64,000 nt of DNA from Hoplostethus atlanticus (Eukaryota > Chordata > Actinopteri > Trachichthyiformes > Trachichthyidae), in contig JAXDDX010000006.1 in the NCBI GenBank assembly GCA_034670405.1, forward strand, positions 9,005,001-9,069,000, written 5' to 3'. Shown in pieces: positions 63,040 through 64,000 of this stretch. Within the stretch, counting starts at the first letter, position 1. Every line of letters starts with the position of its first letter. Below the pieces are notes generated by a model. It did no database searches and was not told the origin of the DNA. It saw nothing but the letters and a program-made list of their open reading frames with translations. The position numbers were made by a program, and so were the translations under genes.

Positions 63040-63067
63040 TGACTGGCTGGCTGGCTGGCTGGCTGGC
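63008..63067. repeat. ago4: (CTGG)n/(CTGA)n tetranucleotide array
   Basis: About 15 tetramer units, mostly CTGG with a few CTGA, placed about 13 nt after the Argonaute stop codon, so the repeat forms the very start of the 3' UTR. Confidence 0.9.
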
Positions 63068-63079
63068 GTGCTCGCCAGC

Positions 63080-64000
<921 letters not shown>

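Larger units (their letters stand above)
58945..63079 (-). other. ago4: Long 3' UTR of the Argonaute gene (inferred)
   Basis: About 4.1 kb downstream of the stop with no competing gene. A minus-strand AATAAA at 58965-58970 is a plausible end. The UTR holds many A/U-rich runs, a CA array (62229-62258) and a Pumilio-type TGTATATA on the transcript strand (62188-62195). Vertebrate AGO genes commonly have multi-kilobase 3' UTRs. The end point needs cDNA support. Confidence 0.5.

Overview
This is vertebrate nuclear DNA, almost certainly from a ray-finned (teleost) fish. The evidence is intron-bearing vertebrate genes with canonical splice sites, very dense CA/GA/GT microsatellites, a degraded fish-type Tc1 transposon, and a claudin of the fish-expanded single-exon kind. 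No bacterial, plasmid or CRISPR signature was seen. I found no intact viral element.

Layout. Positions 1 to about 46.9 kb hold no gene that I can support. This stretch is a microsatellite-rich desert with a 2.4 kb satellite of 23-bp units (20466-22894), several old long-period tandem repeats that enclose microsatellites, a few degraded interspersed repeats, and low-repeat islands that could be conserved regulatory DNA. From 46.9 kb rightward the window becomes gene-dense: cdca8 (borealin, minus strand, 10 coding exons, 281 aa), then head-to-head airim (the C1orf109 homologue, plus strand, 4 coding exons, 202 aa), then tail-to-tail a single-exon claudin (minus, 229 aa), then a truncated Tc1 transposon, and finally the last two coding exons and long 3' UTR of an Argonaute, best matched to ago4 (minus, running off the right edge).

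The genes do not form one pathway. Borealin belongs to the chromosomal passenger complex of mitosis. AIRIM is a 60S ribosome-maturation cofactor of the AFG2 ATPases. The claudin is a tight-junction strand protein. AGO4 is a small-RNA-binding Argonaute. cdca8 and airim share a compact divergent promoter carrying a CDE/CHR-like element and CCAAT boxes typical of G2/M genes. This head-to-head pair matches the human 1p34.3 arrangement as I remember it, and AGO4 is also on human 1p34.3.

The most notable observations are a strong minor-spliceosome (U12-type) intron in airim, the CDE/CHR module in the shared promoter, a uORF ending one base before the airim start codon, overlapping convergent polyadenylation signals of airim and the claudin, two adjacent perfect hairpins at 37.84 kb, the internally duplicated satellite, and the repeated finding of long-period duplications built around microsatellites. 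All gene models were read by eye from the sequence. No alignment or search was run.
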